A stretch of DNA of 64,000 nucleotides from an uncultured Lachnospiraceae bacterium (GCA_951801955.1 CATOOV010000002.1:62001-126000), one strand, 5' to 3'. Shown: positions 46,750-57,835, numbered from the stretch's first letter. Numbers and translations: made by a program. Notes: generated by a model not told the origin, from the letters alone.

Positions 46750-48204
46750 ATGAAAATTTGTGAACAATTAGAACCACAAAAAGTATTTTCATTTTTTGAG
46801 GAAATTTGCCAGATCCCCCATGGCTCACGAAATACTAAGGAGATCAGCGACTACTGTGTTGCATTTGCCAAGTCCCGTGGTTTGAAGTATATTCAGGACG
46901 AGAATAATAATGTGATTATTTTTAAAGATGCTTCCCCAGGGTATGAAAATGCAAAACCGGTAATTATCCAAGGGCATATGGATATGGTATGTGAAAAAGA
47001 ACCAGATGTGGAGATTGATTTTGAGAAAGATGGGCTTATGTTATATGTAGATGGGGATTTTTTGAAGGCACGTGGAACGACTCTTGGAGGAGATGATGGA
47101 ATTGCACTTTCTTATGCCTTTGCCATATTAGATGATGATTCCCTGTGCCATCCTCCTCTTGAAGTAGTGATTACAGTAGATGAAGAAATTGGGATGCTGG
47201 GGGCTGAAGCCATTGACATTTCCATGTTAAAGGGAAAAAAACTTTTGAATATTGATTCTGAGGAGGAAGGCATTTTTCTTACAAGCTGTGCTGGGGGGCT
47301 GCAGGCAGATTGCCGTCTTCCGGTATCAAGGATAGAAGCAGAAGGAATTTGTTATGAAATCCAAGTCACAGGACTGCAAGGAGGGCATTCTGGCGTTGAG
47401 ATTCATAAAGAACGCGGAAATGCCATTGTACTATTAGGAAGGGTGTTGGATTCCCTGAGCAGTGAAATCCCATTTGCGATAGACCATTTAGAAGGCGGAT
47501 TAAAAGATAATGCGATTCCAAGGGAGACAAAGGCAGTTATTCTTCTGGAGTCTGACGAATTGGAAGCAAAACTGGCACAGCAAATCAGTAAATTGGAACA
47601 GGAATTGAAAAAAGAATTTCAGACTTCTGATCCAGAGATAGCCCTTTTATGTAAAAAGTTAGGGCAGGGTAAGAAGTCTGTCTTGCACAGGTCCTCCGCT
47701 GTCAAAACTTTGTTCCTGCTGCGCACAATGCCCAATGGCGTACAGCACATGAGCATGGACGTGGAGGGATTGGTGGAAACCTCTTTGAATGTTGGAATTA
47801 TGAAGATGTCACAGGATATGTTGCTTTTGTGTTTTTCCGTGAGGAGCAGTGTCACCAGCCGAAAATATGAGTTGGCAAACCGCCTCAAATTCCTTTTTGA
47901 ATTTTTGGGCGGCGAGGCTGTAATTGGCGGAGATTATCCGGCGTGGGAGTATCATGCAAATTCCCCGTTGCGGGAACTGATAACAGGGACATATCGTGAC
48001 TTATTTGGCAAAGAGCCAAAGATAGAGGCAATCCACGCTGGTTTGGAATGTGGAATTTTATCAGGAAAAATTTCAGAATTGGACTGCATCTCTTTTGGAC
48101 CAGATATTTTCGATATTCATACACCAAAAGAGCGGTTAAGCATTTCCTCTACAGAAAGAGTCTGGAAACTTCTTGTAGAATTTTTGAAACGATCTAACGA
48201 ATAA
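46750..48204 (+). CDS. pepD: aminoacyl-histidine dipeptidase (M20 family, PepD)
   Basis: QGHMDMVCEK, GTTLGGDDGIALSYAFAILDD, EEIGMLGA. Confidence 0.93.
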   Translation: MKICEQLEPQKVFSFFEEICQIPHGSRNTKEISDYCVAFAKSRGLKYIQDENNNVIIFKDASPGYENAKPVIIQGHMDMVCEKEPDVEIDFEKDGLMLYVDGDFLKARGTTLGGDDGIALSYAFAILDDDSLCHPPLEVVITVDEEIGMLGAEAIDISMLKGKKLLNIDSEEEGIFLTSCAGGLQADCRLPVSRIEAEGICYEIQVTGLQGGHSGVEIHKERGNAIVLLGRVLDSLSSEIPFAIDHLEGGLKDNAIPRETKAVILLESDELEAKLAQQISKLEQELKKEFQTSDPEIALLCKKLGQGKKSVLHRSSAVKTLFLLRTMPNGVQHMSMDVEGLVETSLNVGIMKMSQDMLLLCFSVRSSVTSRKYELANRLKFLFEFLGGEAVIGGDYPAWEYHANSPLRELITGTYRDLFGKEPKIEAIHAGLECGILSGKISELDCISFGPDIFDIHTPKERLSISSTERVWKLLVEFLKRSNE

Positions 48205-48215
48205 AAAAGGGGCTT

Positions 48216-49055
48216 ATGAAATTTTGTAAAAAGGCAGTGATCCATTTATTGGCTATTACCGCAATCCTCTGTTTTATTACCACGCTGACCGGGCATATAC
48301 AGGAGATTGCAAAGATCACCCACCTTTTGGATGAAGAAGATACCATAGGACTTTTGCGCCAACAGCAAGTTCCAACAGAACAATATAAGGAATTTCAGAA
48401 ATATGAGAAAAAATCTGATTTTTCCAGATATGATTACCTTGTTGCGCATATTTTAACGGAAAAAACAAAAAAAAAGGAATTGGATGAATACCTGCAACTG
48501 TTATACCAATATCATTCCCAGGGGATTCGAAATATGAAAAAGCTGGAATATGCTGTTTGGAAAGACCTGGAATACTTTCCAATTCCGCTTTCCAAATCAG
48601 AGAATGGTTTGACCACTTCATTTGAAAATTCATGGCTGTTTGATCGAAATTTTGGTGGAAACCGGGGGCATGAAGGCACTGATATTATGGCTTCCCAGAA
48701 TGAACGGGGACGCTATCCAGTGATCAGTATGACAGAAGGTGTAATCGAAAAGGTTGGATGGCTGGAACTGGGAGGCTACCGTATTGGCGTCCGTTCTCCC
48801 AACGGAGGTTATTTTTACTATGCACATCTGTATGATTATGCCAAAGATTTTCAGGTAGGAGACGAAATAAAAGCTGGAGAGCTGCTTGGTTTTATGGGAG
48901 ACAGCGGATATGGGGCAGAAGGAACAGTAGGAAAATTTGCAGTCCATTTGCATGTTGGAATTTATATCAATGATGAGGCAGGCAAGGAGATTAGTGTCAA
49001 CCCCTATTGGGTATTAAAGTGGATGCAGCCGAAGCGATTGTATTATAACTATTGA
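48216..49055 (+). CDS. M23-family metallopeptidase
   Basis: N-terminal TM; RGHEGTDIMA...FYYAHLYDY...HLHVGI LytM-type motifs. Confidence 0.88.
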   Translation: MKFCKKAVIHLLAITAILCFITTLTGHIQEIAKITHLLDEEDTIGLLRQQQVPTEQYKEFQKYEKKSDFSRYDYLVAHILTEKTKKKELDEYLQLLYQYHSQGIRNMKKLEYAVWKDLEYFPIPLSKSENGLTTSFENSWLFDRNFGGNRGHEGTDIMASQNERGRYPVISMTEGVIEKVGWLELGGYRIGVRSPNGGYFYYAHLYDYAKDFQVGDEIKAGELLGFMGDSGYGAEGTVGKFAVHLHVGIYINDEAGKEISVNPYWVLKWMQPKRLYYNY

Positions 49056-49149
49056 AATTTTGCGTTATTTGATTTTGCCAGCATAGCAAAGCCGTGCCTT
49101 GCAGCAAGGACTCTGTCTTGAATATAAGCAAAAATGGGAAGGAAGAGAG

Positions 49150-49905
49150 ATGCAGTTACGATTGGATAAGTACCTGGCAGATATGGGGATTGGAACCCGC
49201 AGTGAAGTAAAACAGTACATACGCAAAAAATTGATTCAGGTTAATGGGCAATTACCCTGTGGTCCAGAACAGAAAGTGGTTCCTGGACAGGACCATATTA
49301 TTTTCCAGGGCAAAGAAATCATATACTTGGATTATGAGTATTTTATGTTCCATAAGCCCCAAGGCTGTGTCTGTGCAACTATGGATCCAAAGTATCCAAC
49401 GGTGCTGGATTACATTACAGAGAAAAACCGGAAGGATTTATTTCCGGTAGGCAGGCTGGATCTAGATACGGAAGGGCTTTTGCTGATTACAAATGACGGT
49501 GCTTTATCCCATAACCTGCTGGCGCCGGGCAGGCACGTGCCCAAGACTTATTATGCAAGAGTGGAAGGAAATGTGACCCAGGAAGATGTAAAGTGTTTTC
49601 AAGATGGAGTGGATATTGGGGAAAAACGTAATACCCTGCCTGCACAACTGCATATTTTATCTTCCATCCAACAACCTCCAGACACAGAAAATTGGATTTC
49701 AGAAATACAACTGACCCTTACAGAAGGCAAATATCATCAGGTAAAGCGGATGTTTGAAGCTGTGGGAAAGAAAGTTCTTTATCTAAAGCGAATTTCTATG
49801 GGGAAATTAAAACTGGACGATTCTCTTCAGCCTGGAGATTATCGGAGGCTTACCGAAGAAGAAATTTATTTGTTAAAAAACCATTTTGAAAGGAGAAGGC
49901 TATGA
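49150..49905 (+). CDS. RsuA-family 16S rRNA pseudouridine synthase
   Basis: S4 domain RLDKYLADMG; PVGRLDLDTEGLLLITNDG. Confidence 0.93.
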   Translation: MQLRLDKYLADMGIGTRSEVKQYIRKKLIQVNGQLPCGPEQKVVPGQDHIIFQGKEIIYLDYEYFMFHKPQGCVCATMDPKYPTVLDYITEKNRKDLFPVGRLDLDTEGLLLITNDGALSHNLLAPGRHVPKTYYARVEGNVTQEDVKCFQDGVDIGEKRNTLPAQLHILSSIQQPPDTENWISEIQLTLTEGKYHQVKRMFEAVGKKVLYLKRISMGKLKLDDSLQPGDYRRLTEEEIYLLKNHFERRRL

Positions 49906-50780
49906 AAAAAGTTGGAATTATTACGGACAGCCACAGCGGTATTACGCAGAAACAGGCTGAGGAGCTTGGAATATTTGTCCTTCCTATGCCCTTTTATTTT
50001 GGGGAAGAATGTTACTATGAAGATGTCACGTTAAGCCGGGAGGAATTTTTTGAAAAACTCAATTCTGGCATAAGAGTTTCAACCTCACAGCCTTCTCCCG
50101 CAGATGTAATGAAGATATGGGATGATGGATTGAAACAATTTGAGCAGATTGTATATATTCCAATCAGCAGTGGCCTTAGCGGTTCTTGTGCCAGTGCATC
50201 CAGTCTTGCACAAGAGGAACCCTATAAAGATAAAGTATTTGTGGTAGACAATGGGAGGGTATCTAGCCCATTGCACCGCTCAGTTCTGGATGCTCTGGAG
50301 CTTGCCGACGAGGGGTATCAGGGGGCAGAAATTCAGGAAATTTTAGAAGCTGCACGAGATAAAATGGTAATTTATGTAGCGGTAGAGACATTGGCACATC
50401 TAAAAAATGGAGGGAGGATTTCCCCAACTACAGCCGCATTGGGAACTGTATTGAACATAAAACCTGTCTTAAAATTCGATGTGGGAACGCTGGACGCTTT
50501 TAAAAAATGCCGTGGCTTTGCCAATGCCAGAAAGACTATGCTCGCGGCTATGCGCCACGACCTGGAAACTACATTTCATGAATGGTATGAAAAAGGAGAA
50601 GTGTCTCTTTTGGCTGCTTCCAGCTCTTCGCCAATGGTTACGCAAGAATGGCTTGCAGAAATTCAGGAGGCTTTCCCAGATATGGAGGTTATGTGTGACA
50701 ACCTTTCCCTTGGGGTTTCCTGCCATATCGGACCAGGAGGTCTTGGAATTGGATGTAGCTGCCGTCCAAAAAGAAAGTGA
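49902..50780 (+). CDS. DegV family fatty-acid-binding protein
   Basis: ITDSHSGI, STSQPSP, GPGGLGIGC C-terminus. Confidence 0.93.
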   Translation: MKKVGIITDSHSGITQKQAEELGIFVLPMPFYFGEECYYEDVTLSREEFFEKLNSGIRVSTSQPSPADVMKIWDDGLKQFEQIVYIPISSGLSGSCASASSLAQEEPYKDKVFVVDNGRVSSPLHRSVLDALELADEGYQGAEIQEILEAARDKMVIYVAVETLAHLKNGGRISPTTAALGTVLNIKPVLKFDVGTLDAFKKCRGFANARKTMLAAMRHDLETTFHEWYEKGEVSLLAASSSSPMVTQEWLAEIQEAFPDMEVMCDNLSLGVSCHIGPGGLGIGCSCRPKRK

Positions 50781-50974
50781 AGAAGGAATTCCTTTTCACC
50801 GATATAAATATTATACAAGACACAAGTACAGGACGCTAGGAATTATAAAAGCAGAGTGTATCTCATATGAGGATCCTGGCACACCACAGATATAAATTTG
50901 TTTACCCATCACCCTATGGAAGCGGGGCATATCTTATCTGAGATACCTAAAATAAGTTTTAGGGAGGTGCAAAT

Positions 50975-51793
50975 ATGTTACCAGTAATCGGAACGGTCCA
51001 TAATGCTGTGAAATTGGCAAAGCTGGATCGGGAATGGCAGCAAAAGAAGGAAAAAGAAGAGAAGAAGAAATTAGTAGAAATGACTCCCCAGGAAAGGGAA
51101 CTCCATCGTTATCAGGAAGACCTGGCAAAAATGCGTGAGAGTAACCAGATGTCAGGGATTGATGCCAAAGTAAAATCAGGTGCAGACTTATCTCCAGAGG
51201 AACTGAAATATCTAAAAGAAAAAAAGCCGGAAGCTTATCGGGAATATCAGGAATTAAAACAGGAACAGGAGGCATATAAGGAAAAGTTGAAATCCTGCAG
51301 AACGAAAGACGAAGTAGACGAATTAAAATTTACAAAGTTAGGGGAATTTATGTCTTCTGCAAAAAAGATCAGCAGCAATCCCAATATTCCAAAAGCAAAA
51401 AAACTGGCGTTGATGGAGAAACTTTTGAAAAGAGCTGCAGGGATAGAAAAAATCCATATTGAGTTTACAAAGACAGTGCAATATCAGGAACTTCCCACAG
51501 AGGAGGAACTGACAGAGAAGGTGACAAAGAAAGCTCTTTTTGACGCTGTCCAACAGGAAGAACCAGTGGATATCAAACAGCAAGAAGTAGAATCGGAACC
51601 CGATTCGGACGCTGAGATGGGAGAGGATTTGAACATTGTCTTAAAACCTGAGCCTAAGAAGGAAAACAAAGAAACGAAAGATTTGAAGATAGATTTCAAA
51701 GCAGATTTTGATGAAGTATATTCATTTTTGAAAGATTATCTTACAAAAGACAGACCAATTGGATATGGTCTCGAATATCAAATGGAGCGATAA
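50975..51793 (+). CDS. hypothetical charged coiled-coil protein
   Basis: Long ORF with SD gggaggtgc; no recognised domain. Confidence 0.75.
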   Translation: MLPVIGTVHNAVKLAKLDREWQQKKEKEEKKKLVEMTPQERELHRYQEDLAKMRESNQMSGIDAKVKSGADLSPEELKYLKEKKPEAYREYQELKQEQEAYKEKLKSCRTKDEVDELKFTKLGEFMSSAKKISSNPNIPKAKKLALMEKLLKRAAGIEKIHIEFTKTVQYQELPTEEELTEKVTKKALFDAVQQEEPVDIKQQEVESEPDSDAEMGEDLNIVLKPEPKKENKETKDLKIDFKADFDEVYSFLKDYLTKDRPIGYGLEYQMER

Positions 51794-51798
51794 AAGTT

Positions 51799-52464
51799 AT
51801 GTTAAACAATATAGAATCCATTATTTTCGATTTGGATGGAACACTGGTGGACTCCATGTGGCTGTGGCACGACATTGATGTGGAATTTTTGGAAAAACGA
51901 GGATTGTCGCTTCCCCAAACGTATCAGCATGAGATCGAAGGTATGAGTTTTACAGAAACGGCTGTCTATACCAAAGAGTTGTTTCATTTAGAGGATAGCG
52001 TGGAAGAGTTAAAATCCATCTGGAATCGAATGGCAATTGAAAAATATATGAATGAAGTGCCTTTTAAACCTGGAGCACAGGAATTTCTGCACTATTGCAG
52101 AAAACAAAATATTACGTTAGGCATCGCCACAAGTAATTCCAGAGAACTGGTAGACGCCGTGGTGTCGGCGCTTGATTTTGGAGACTGTATTCAGGAGATT
52201 GTGACCTCATGCGAAGTGGAACATGGAAAGCCAGCTCCTGATGTCTATTTGGAAGCAGCAAAAAGACTTTCTGTCCTGCCAGATCGCTGTCTGGTATTTG
52301 AAGATGTTCCTATGGGAATCCGTGCGGGGAAAAATGCAGGGATGCAGGTGTGCGCAGTGGAAGATCCTTTTTCTATGCCTCAGACAGAGGAAAAGCGCAG
52401 GCTTGCAGATTACTATATTACGAGCTATGAACAAGTATTAAACAATACATATGAAGTTCTGTAA
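51799..52464 (+). CDS. HAD-family hydrolase (beta-phosphoglucomutase-like)
   Basis: IFDLDGTLVDSMWLW, GIATSNSRE, EDVPMGIRAGKNAGM. Confidence 0.92.
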   Translation: MLNNIESIIFDLDGTLVDSMWLWHDIDVEFLEKRGLSLPQTYQHEIEGMSFTETAVYTKELFHLEDSVEELKSIWNRMAIEKYMNEVPFKPGAQEFLHYCRKQNITLGIATSNSRELVDAVVSALDFGDCIQEIVTSCEVEHGKPAPDVYLEAAKRLSVLPDRCLVFEDVPMGIRAGKNAGMQVCAVEDPFSMPQTEEKRRLADYYITSYEQVLNNTYEVL

Positions 52465-52490
52465 TTCAAAACGCCATCAGCGTTCCTGCG
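52463..52490. repeat. hairpin related to the CAAGAACGC family
   Basis: aattcaaaacgccatcagcgttcctgcg. Confidence 0.4.
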
Positions 52491-52603
52491 GCGGCACACA
52501 TGTTGGTTTTGCAGCATCTGTAAACATATAAAGGGAAAGATTTTAAGATTTGACGCAGAATATGCGTGACTTCAATCTGAAATAAACAGAACAGGAGACT
52601 GCC

Positions 52604-54601
52604 ATGGAGACAAATTTTTTGCCGATTTGCCGGGAGGACATGGAAAAAAGGAAGATAGGACAATTTGATTTTGTGTATGTAATCGGGGATGCCTACGTGG
52701 ACCATCCTTCTTTTGGACATGCAATTATCAGCCGACTGTTGGAAGCACATGGTTATACTGTGGGCATTATTTCCCAGCCGGATTGGAGGCAAAAGGAAAG
52801 TATTGCGATCTATGGGGAACCTCGGCTTGGATTTTTAGTCAGCGGTGGAAATATGGACTCTATGGTAAACCATTACAGCGTGTCAAAACGGCTTAGGGAA
52901 AGGGATGCATTTACCCCTGGAGGAGTGATGGGAAAACGTCCAGACTATGCCACTGTGGTTTATAGCAATTTAATCCGGCAGACTTACAAGAAGACGCCCA
53001 TTCTGATCGGAGGCGTGGAGGCAAGCCTTAGACGTCTTGCACACTATGACTATTGGAGTAATAAAGTAAAGCGTTCTATTTTGCTGGACAGTGGGGCAGA
53101 CATCCTGATGTATGGCATGGGGGAACGCAGTATCCTTGCATTGGCAGAGTCATTGGACAGCGGACTTTGTGTTTCAGATATTACCTTTGTACCTGGGACA
53201 GTCTATAGGACTCAACAAAAAGAGGATATTTATGATGCCTTGTATCTTCCAGGATTTGAGTTCGTAAAAACAGAAAAACAAGCCTATGCGAAAAGTTTTT
53301 ATCTGCAGTACTGCAACACAGATCCTTTTAGCGGGAGACGTTTGGTGGAGAGCTATCCCAACCATATTTTTGTTGTGCAGAATCCCCCTTCTAAGCCTTT
53401 GACCCAGCAGGAAATGGACGATGTATATGCGCTGCCCTATACACGTACCTATCACCCTTCTTATGAGGCTTTAGGAGGCGTTCCAGCCATTTCAGAAGTA
53501 AAGTTCAGCCTTACCAGCAACCGGGGCTGTTTTGGCGGCTGCAGCTTTTGTGCGCTCACCTTTCATCAAGGACGGATTATTCAATCCAGAAGCCATGATT
53601 CCATTGTGCAGGAAGCAGAGCTTTTGACAAAAGAAAAAGATTTTAAAGGATATATCCACGATGTAGGAGGACCTACTGCAAATTTCCGTTTTCCTGCATG
53701 TGAAAAACAGCTTTCCAAAGGGGCGTGTCCCCAAAAACAATGCCTGTTCCCAAAACCTTGCAGACAGTTAAAGGTGGACCACAAAGATTATTTAAAGTTG
53801 TTGAGAAAACTGCGGAGCCTGCCTGGAGTAAAAAAAGTATTTATCCGATCTGGAATCCGGTTTGATTATGTGCTGGCAGATTCGGACCATACGTTTCTGC
53901 AAGAACTGTGTAAGTATCATGTCAGCGGGCAGCTTAAAGTGGCGCCGGAACATATTTCAGATCAAGTATTGGAAAAAATGGGAAAGCCGAAGGCAGATAT
54001 ATATCATCAATTTGTGCGGGAGTATCAGAAGATCAATGAGAAATTAGGGAAAAAGCAGTATTTGGTTCCCTACCTGATGTCCTCCCATCCTGGCTCTACA
54101 TTGCAGGATGCCGTAAATCTTGCGGAATTTTTGCGAGATCTAGGTTATATGCCAGAACAAGTACAGGATTTTTATCCAACACCTTCTACAATTTCTACCT
54201 GTATGTATTATACTGGTTTAGATCCCCGTACCATGGAACCGGTATATGTAGCTCATAACCCACATGAAAAAGCCATGCAGCGCGCTTTAATCCAATACCG
54301 GGATCCCAAGAATTATGATTTGGTAAAAGAAGCGTTACAAAAAATAGGACGGATCGATTTGATCGGTTATGACAAGAATTGCCTGATACCTCCCAGGAGA
54401 AAAAATAACGGGTCAACCCATGTGCAGGACTATTATGACAGGAATGTAAAAGGACGGAGCAAATCAAAAAAGGTTCTTGGCACAAAAGAAAATTCTGGAA
54501 ATCCGAATAAAAAGAATGAAACATACCAGAATAGGGCTCTTGGCGGCGAGTGGCAGCCCAAAAAGAAAAAGACAATCCGAAATGTCCATAAAAAGAAATA
54601 A
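52604..54601 (+). CDS. YgiQ-family radical SAM protein
   Basis: TSNRGCFGGCSFCALTFHQGR; YgiQ-type N- and C-terminal regions; 665 aa. Confidence 0.95.
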   Translation: METNFLPICREDMEKRKIGQFDFVYVIGDAYVDHPSFGHAIISRLLEAHGYTVGIISQPDWRQKESIAIYGEPRLGFLVSGGNMDSMVNHYSVSKRLRERDAFTPGGVMGKRPDYATVVYSNLIRQTYKKTPILIGGVEASLRRLAHYDYWSNKVKRSILLDSGADILMYGMGERSILALAESLDSGLCVSDITFVPGTVYRTQQKEDIYDALYLPGFEFVKTEKQAYAKSFYLQYCNTDPFSGRRLVESYPNHIFVVQNPPSKPLTQQEMDDVYALPYTRTYHPSYEALGGVPAISEVKFSLTSNRGCFGGCSFCALTFHQGRIIQSRSHDSIVQEAELLTKEKDFKGYIHDVGGPTANFRFPACEKQLSKGACPQKQCLFPKPCRQLKVDHKDYLKLLRKLRSLPGVKKVFIRSGIRFDYVLADSDHTFLQELCKYHVSGQLKVAPEHISDQVLEKMGKPKADIYHQFVREYQKINEKLGKKQYLVPYLMSSHPGSTLQDAVNLAEFLRDLGYMPEQVQDFYPTPSTISTCMYYTGLDPRTMEPVYVAHNPHEKAMQRALIQYRDPKNYDLVKEALQKIGRIDLIGYDKNCLIPPRRKNNGSTHVQDYYDRNVKGRSKSKKVLGTKENSGNPNKKNETYQNRALGGEWQPKKKKTIRNVHKKK

Positions 54602-54701
54602 ATTTCCCCGATAAGAGCCAAATACCAAGCAGCAAGCCGAGGCATGATTTCATTTGTTTTTACTTTCGTGCGAATAAAGGAACTGATACAGGGAGGAACG
54701 A

Positions 54702-55790
54702 ATGCAAAAGTTTCAGATAGGCAAAAATGAGGCGGGACAAAGGTTTGACAAATACTTAAAAAAACTTTTGTCCAAAGCTCCTGGCAGCTTTATTTACAAG
54801 ATGCTCCGCAAAAAAAATATCAAACTAAATGGAAAAAAAGCGGATGGTTCTGAAAAACTGAATATCAAAGATACCGTGGAATTGTTTTTGTCCGAGGATA
54901 CCTTTTCAAAATTTGCGTCCCCCATGTTGGAATCTGATGAAATCTCTTCTGGTGGACAGCAGGAAAACAGCCAGGATTACCCTTATATCCCTTTGGATAT
55001 TATCTATGAGGATGAAGATATTTTAGTAATCAATAAACCTTCTGGGATGTTATCCCAAAAGGCGAAACCAGATGATCTTTCAGCAAATGAATATATCATT
55101 GGTTATCTTTTGAATCAGCATACGATCTCTAAGAAGGATTTGGCAACTTTCCGCCCGTCCATCTGCAACCGCTTAGACCGGAATACTTCTGGGCTTTTAA
55201 TTGCAGGAAAAAGTCTGAAAGGGCTTCAGGATATGGCAGGGCAGTTAAATAACCGTTCTGTTGAGAAATATTATTGTTGTCTTGTAAAAGGACAAGTTAC
55301 GAAATATCAGGTGATAGAAGGGTGGCTGCAAAAAGAAAATGCCAGCAACCAAGTAAAGATATTCGGCTCCAAAATGCCAGGGAGCAAATATATTAAAACA
55401 GCATATACCGCATTGAGTTGCTTTTTGCGCTCTGATTTAAACGGTATGAATAAACAAGGGGCTGCCGATGGAAGTGTAAGCAAAAAAGAGAGGGAACTGG
55501 AATCTTATACTTTATTGGAGGTACACCTGGTCACAGGGCGTTCCCATCAGATCAGGGCGCATCTCGCCTCAATCGGGCACCCTATTGTGGGAGATTCAAA
55601 ATATGGAGACAAAACAGTAAATGACTGGTTCTATCAGCATTATCAAATCCGTTCCCAGATGCTTCACGCATACCGCATGAAAATGCAGGATGGCAGGGAG
55701 CTGCGGGCTCCAATGGGAGAAGAATTTCAACGGGTGATTCCGTTAGGCAAAGAGGAGGACATATGGCAACATGGAATTCACGAGGACTGA
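54702..55790 (+). CDS. RluA-family pseudouridine synthase
   Basis: S4-like N-terminus; NRLDRNTSGLLIAGKS; VTGRSHQIRAHLASIGHPIVGDSKYG. Confidence 0.95.
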   Translation: MQKFQIGKNEAGQRFDKYLKKLLSKAPGSFIYKMLRKKNIKLNGKKADGSEKLNIKDTVELFLSEDTFSKFASPMLESDEISSGGQQENSQDYPYIPLDIIYEDEDILVINKPSGMLSQKAKPDDLSANEYIIGYLLNQHTISKKDLATFRPSICNRLDRNTSGLLIAGKSLKGLQDMAGQLNNRSVEKYYCCLVKGQVTKYQVIEGWLQKENASNQVKIFGSKMPGSKYIKTAYTALSCFLRSDLNGMNKQGAADGSVSKKERELESYTLLEVHLVTGRSHQIRAHLASIGHPIVGDSKYGDKTVNDWFYQHYQIRSQMLHAYRMKMQDGRELRAPMGEEFQRVIPLGKEEDIWQHGIHED

Positions 55791-56296
55791 GAGGTTCCAC
55801 ACTGGAAGAATTTATAAATCTTACCAATGAAAAGTACGAGGAACATGGGCTTGCGCTGATTCAAAAGGTTCCAACGCCTATTACCCCTATCAATATTGAC
55901 AAGGACAATCATCATATTACACTTGCCTATTTTGACCAAAAGAGTACCGTAGATTATATTGGCGCTGTACAGGGGATTCCCATATGTTTTGATGCAAAAG
56001 AATGTCATACTGATACGTTTCCCCTGCAAAATATACATCCTCACCAAGTACATTTTATGGAGAAATTTGAAAAACAGCAGGGAGTGGCATTTCTGCTGAT
56101 TTTTTATTCCCACCGAAATGAGAGTTACTATCTTCGCTTTCAAAAAATGATGGAATTTTGGAATCGTGCTGCGGAGGGCGGCAGAAAAAGTTTTCGATAT
56201 GAGGAACTGGAAGGGGAATATTTTTTGAAATCAAAAGGAGGTATTTTAGTTCCATATCTGGATGCCATACAAAAGGATCTGGAAATGCGGGAATAA
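55763..56296 (+). CDS. recU: Holliday junction resolvase RecU
   Basis: SRGLRGSTLEEFINLTNEKYEEHGLALIQKVPTPI, STVDYIGAVQGIPICFDAKE, FPLQNIHPHQ match RecU catalytic motifs. Confidence 0.9.
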   Translation: MATWNSRGLRGSTLEEFINLTNEKYEEHGLALIQKVPTPITPINIDKDNHHITLAYFDQKSTVDYIGAVQGIPICFDAKECHTDTFPLQNIHPHQVHFMEKFEKQQGVAFLLIFYSHRNESYYLRFQKMMEFWNRAAEGGRKSFRYEELEGEYFLKSKGGILVPYLDAIQKDLEMRE

Positions 56297-56647
56297 ACAT
56301 GAGAATCTATGTTTGTTTCCAGGAACTATTGATAAACGTTGATATAAGGAATATAATTACATTACAAACACTTGGAATGCTGGATTCAATCCCCTGGAAA
56401 ACTTTTCGGGAGCCATTCAAAAAAGGTTGACTTTTTTATCTTTCTCCTATATAATATGCGTGTTTTAACTAGACAATTTAATATGGTAGCGTGATAAAGT
56501 ATCGTTTGGATTTTATTGCGTAAATTTATGAGACACTCTGCGAGGATGGGGAAGGGGTTCGTGCATGTACCATGCCAGCGAATGTTGAGCCAAATCCCAT
56601 GGCAAGAATCGCAGGGGTGAGTTTGGAATCAGAAAGGATATTTACAT

Positions 56648-57835
56648 ATGGAACGCAAATTACTACACACACCAGAAGGTGTCCGGGATATCTATAACAT
56701 GGAATGTGCAAGAAAGCTTATTTTGCAGGATAATCTGCATGATTTGCTGAAAAAGTATGGTTATCATGCAATTGAGACGCCCACATTTGAATTTTTTGAT
56801 ATTTTTAGCCGGGAAATTGGTACAACCCCATCGAAAGATTTATATAAATTTTTTGACCGTGAAGGAAATACGTTGGTGCTCCGTCCTGATATGACCCCTT
56901 CCATTGCAAGGTGTGTGGCTAAATATTATGGAGATGAAGAATTTCCTGTGCGTCTTTGTTATATGGGAAATACCTTTATTAATAACAGCAGCTACCAGGG
57001 CAGGTTAAAGGAAAATACTCAGCTTGGGGCAGAATTGGTGGGAGACAATTCTGTCGCTGCTGATGCAGAAATTCTTGCCCTTGTTGTAAATGCGCTGAAA
57101 ACAGCCGGATTAAAGGAATTTCAGATTGGCGTAGGGCATGTGGATTTTTTCCGTGGACTGGTACATGCCGCGGAGTTAAAAGAAGATCTGGAAAATGAAT
57201 TGATTACACTGATTTCCAATAAAAATTTTTTCGGAGTGGAAGAACTGATGGATTCCCTTCATCTTCCAAAACCTTTAAAAGAACTGTTTTCTATGCTCGG
57301 CAGTCTGAGTATGACAGAGGATATGCTGAAACGGGCAAAAGAATTATCAGAAGGATTTCCATTGATTCTAAAGGCTTTGAGACGTTTGGAGGAGCTGATG
57401 CAGGTTTTATCTTGCTATGGGGTGCAGCATTATGTTTCCATCGAACCTGGAATGCTCAGCAGTTATCATTATTATACAGGGATTATCTTTGCAGGGTATA
57501 CATTTGGCAGCGGAGAACCAATTGTAAAAGGCGGTCGTTATGATCATCTTATAGATTATTTTGGAAAACATGCGCCTTCTATTGGGTTTGCAGTAGTAAT
57601 TGACCAGCTTTTAGCCGCATTATCCAGACAAAAAATTGAGATTCCAACAGACAGCAGCCAGACTTTAATTGTATATTCGAAAGAAAAACAGGACGATGCC
57701 ATTCAAAAAGCGGTATCTTTGCGGGAGCAGGGAAGAGGTGCATCTTTAGTGCTGCGGCAGGAAGGCAGGACAAATGAAGAATATCACTCTTATGCAGGAC
57801 GTATGCATATGCAGGAGGTTGTTTTTCTTTCTTAA
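56648..57835 (+). CDS. hisZ: ATP phosphoribosyltransferase regulatory subunit
   Basis: HisRS-like: TPEGVRDIY, VLRPDMTPSIAR; immediately upstream of hisG. Confidence 0.93.
   Translation: MERKLLHTPEGVRDIYNMECARKLILQDNLHDLLKKYGYHAIETPTFEFFDIFSREIGTTPSKDLYKFFDREGNTLVLRPDMTPSIARCVAKYYGDEEFPVRLCYMGNTFINNSSYQGRLKENTQLGAELVGDNSVAADAEILALVVNALKTAGLKEFQIGVGHVDFFRGLVHAAELKEDLENELITLISNKNFFGVEELMDSLHLPKPLKELFSMLGSLSMTEDMLKRAKELSEGFPLILKALRRLEELMQVLSCYGVQHYVSIEPGMLSSYHYYTGIIFAGYTFGSGEPIVKGGRYDHLIDYFGKHAPSIGFAVVIDQLLAALSRQKIEIPTDSSQTLIVYSKEKQDDAIQKAVSLREQGRGASLVLRQEGRTNEEYHSYAGRMHMQEVVFLS

Noticed and set aside
56526-56711. Minus-strand 61-aa ORF (…LTPAILAMGFGSTFAGMVHA…) and possible T-box upstream of hisZ
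   Set aside because: Sequence looked protein-like but overlaps the hisZ start and has no RBS; no T-box (GGTGGTACCGCG-type) motif was found in the leader.
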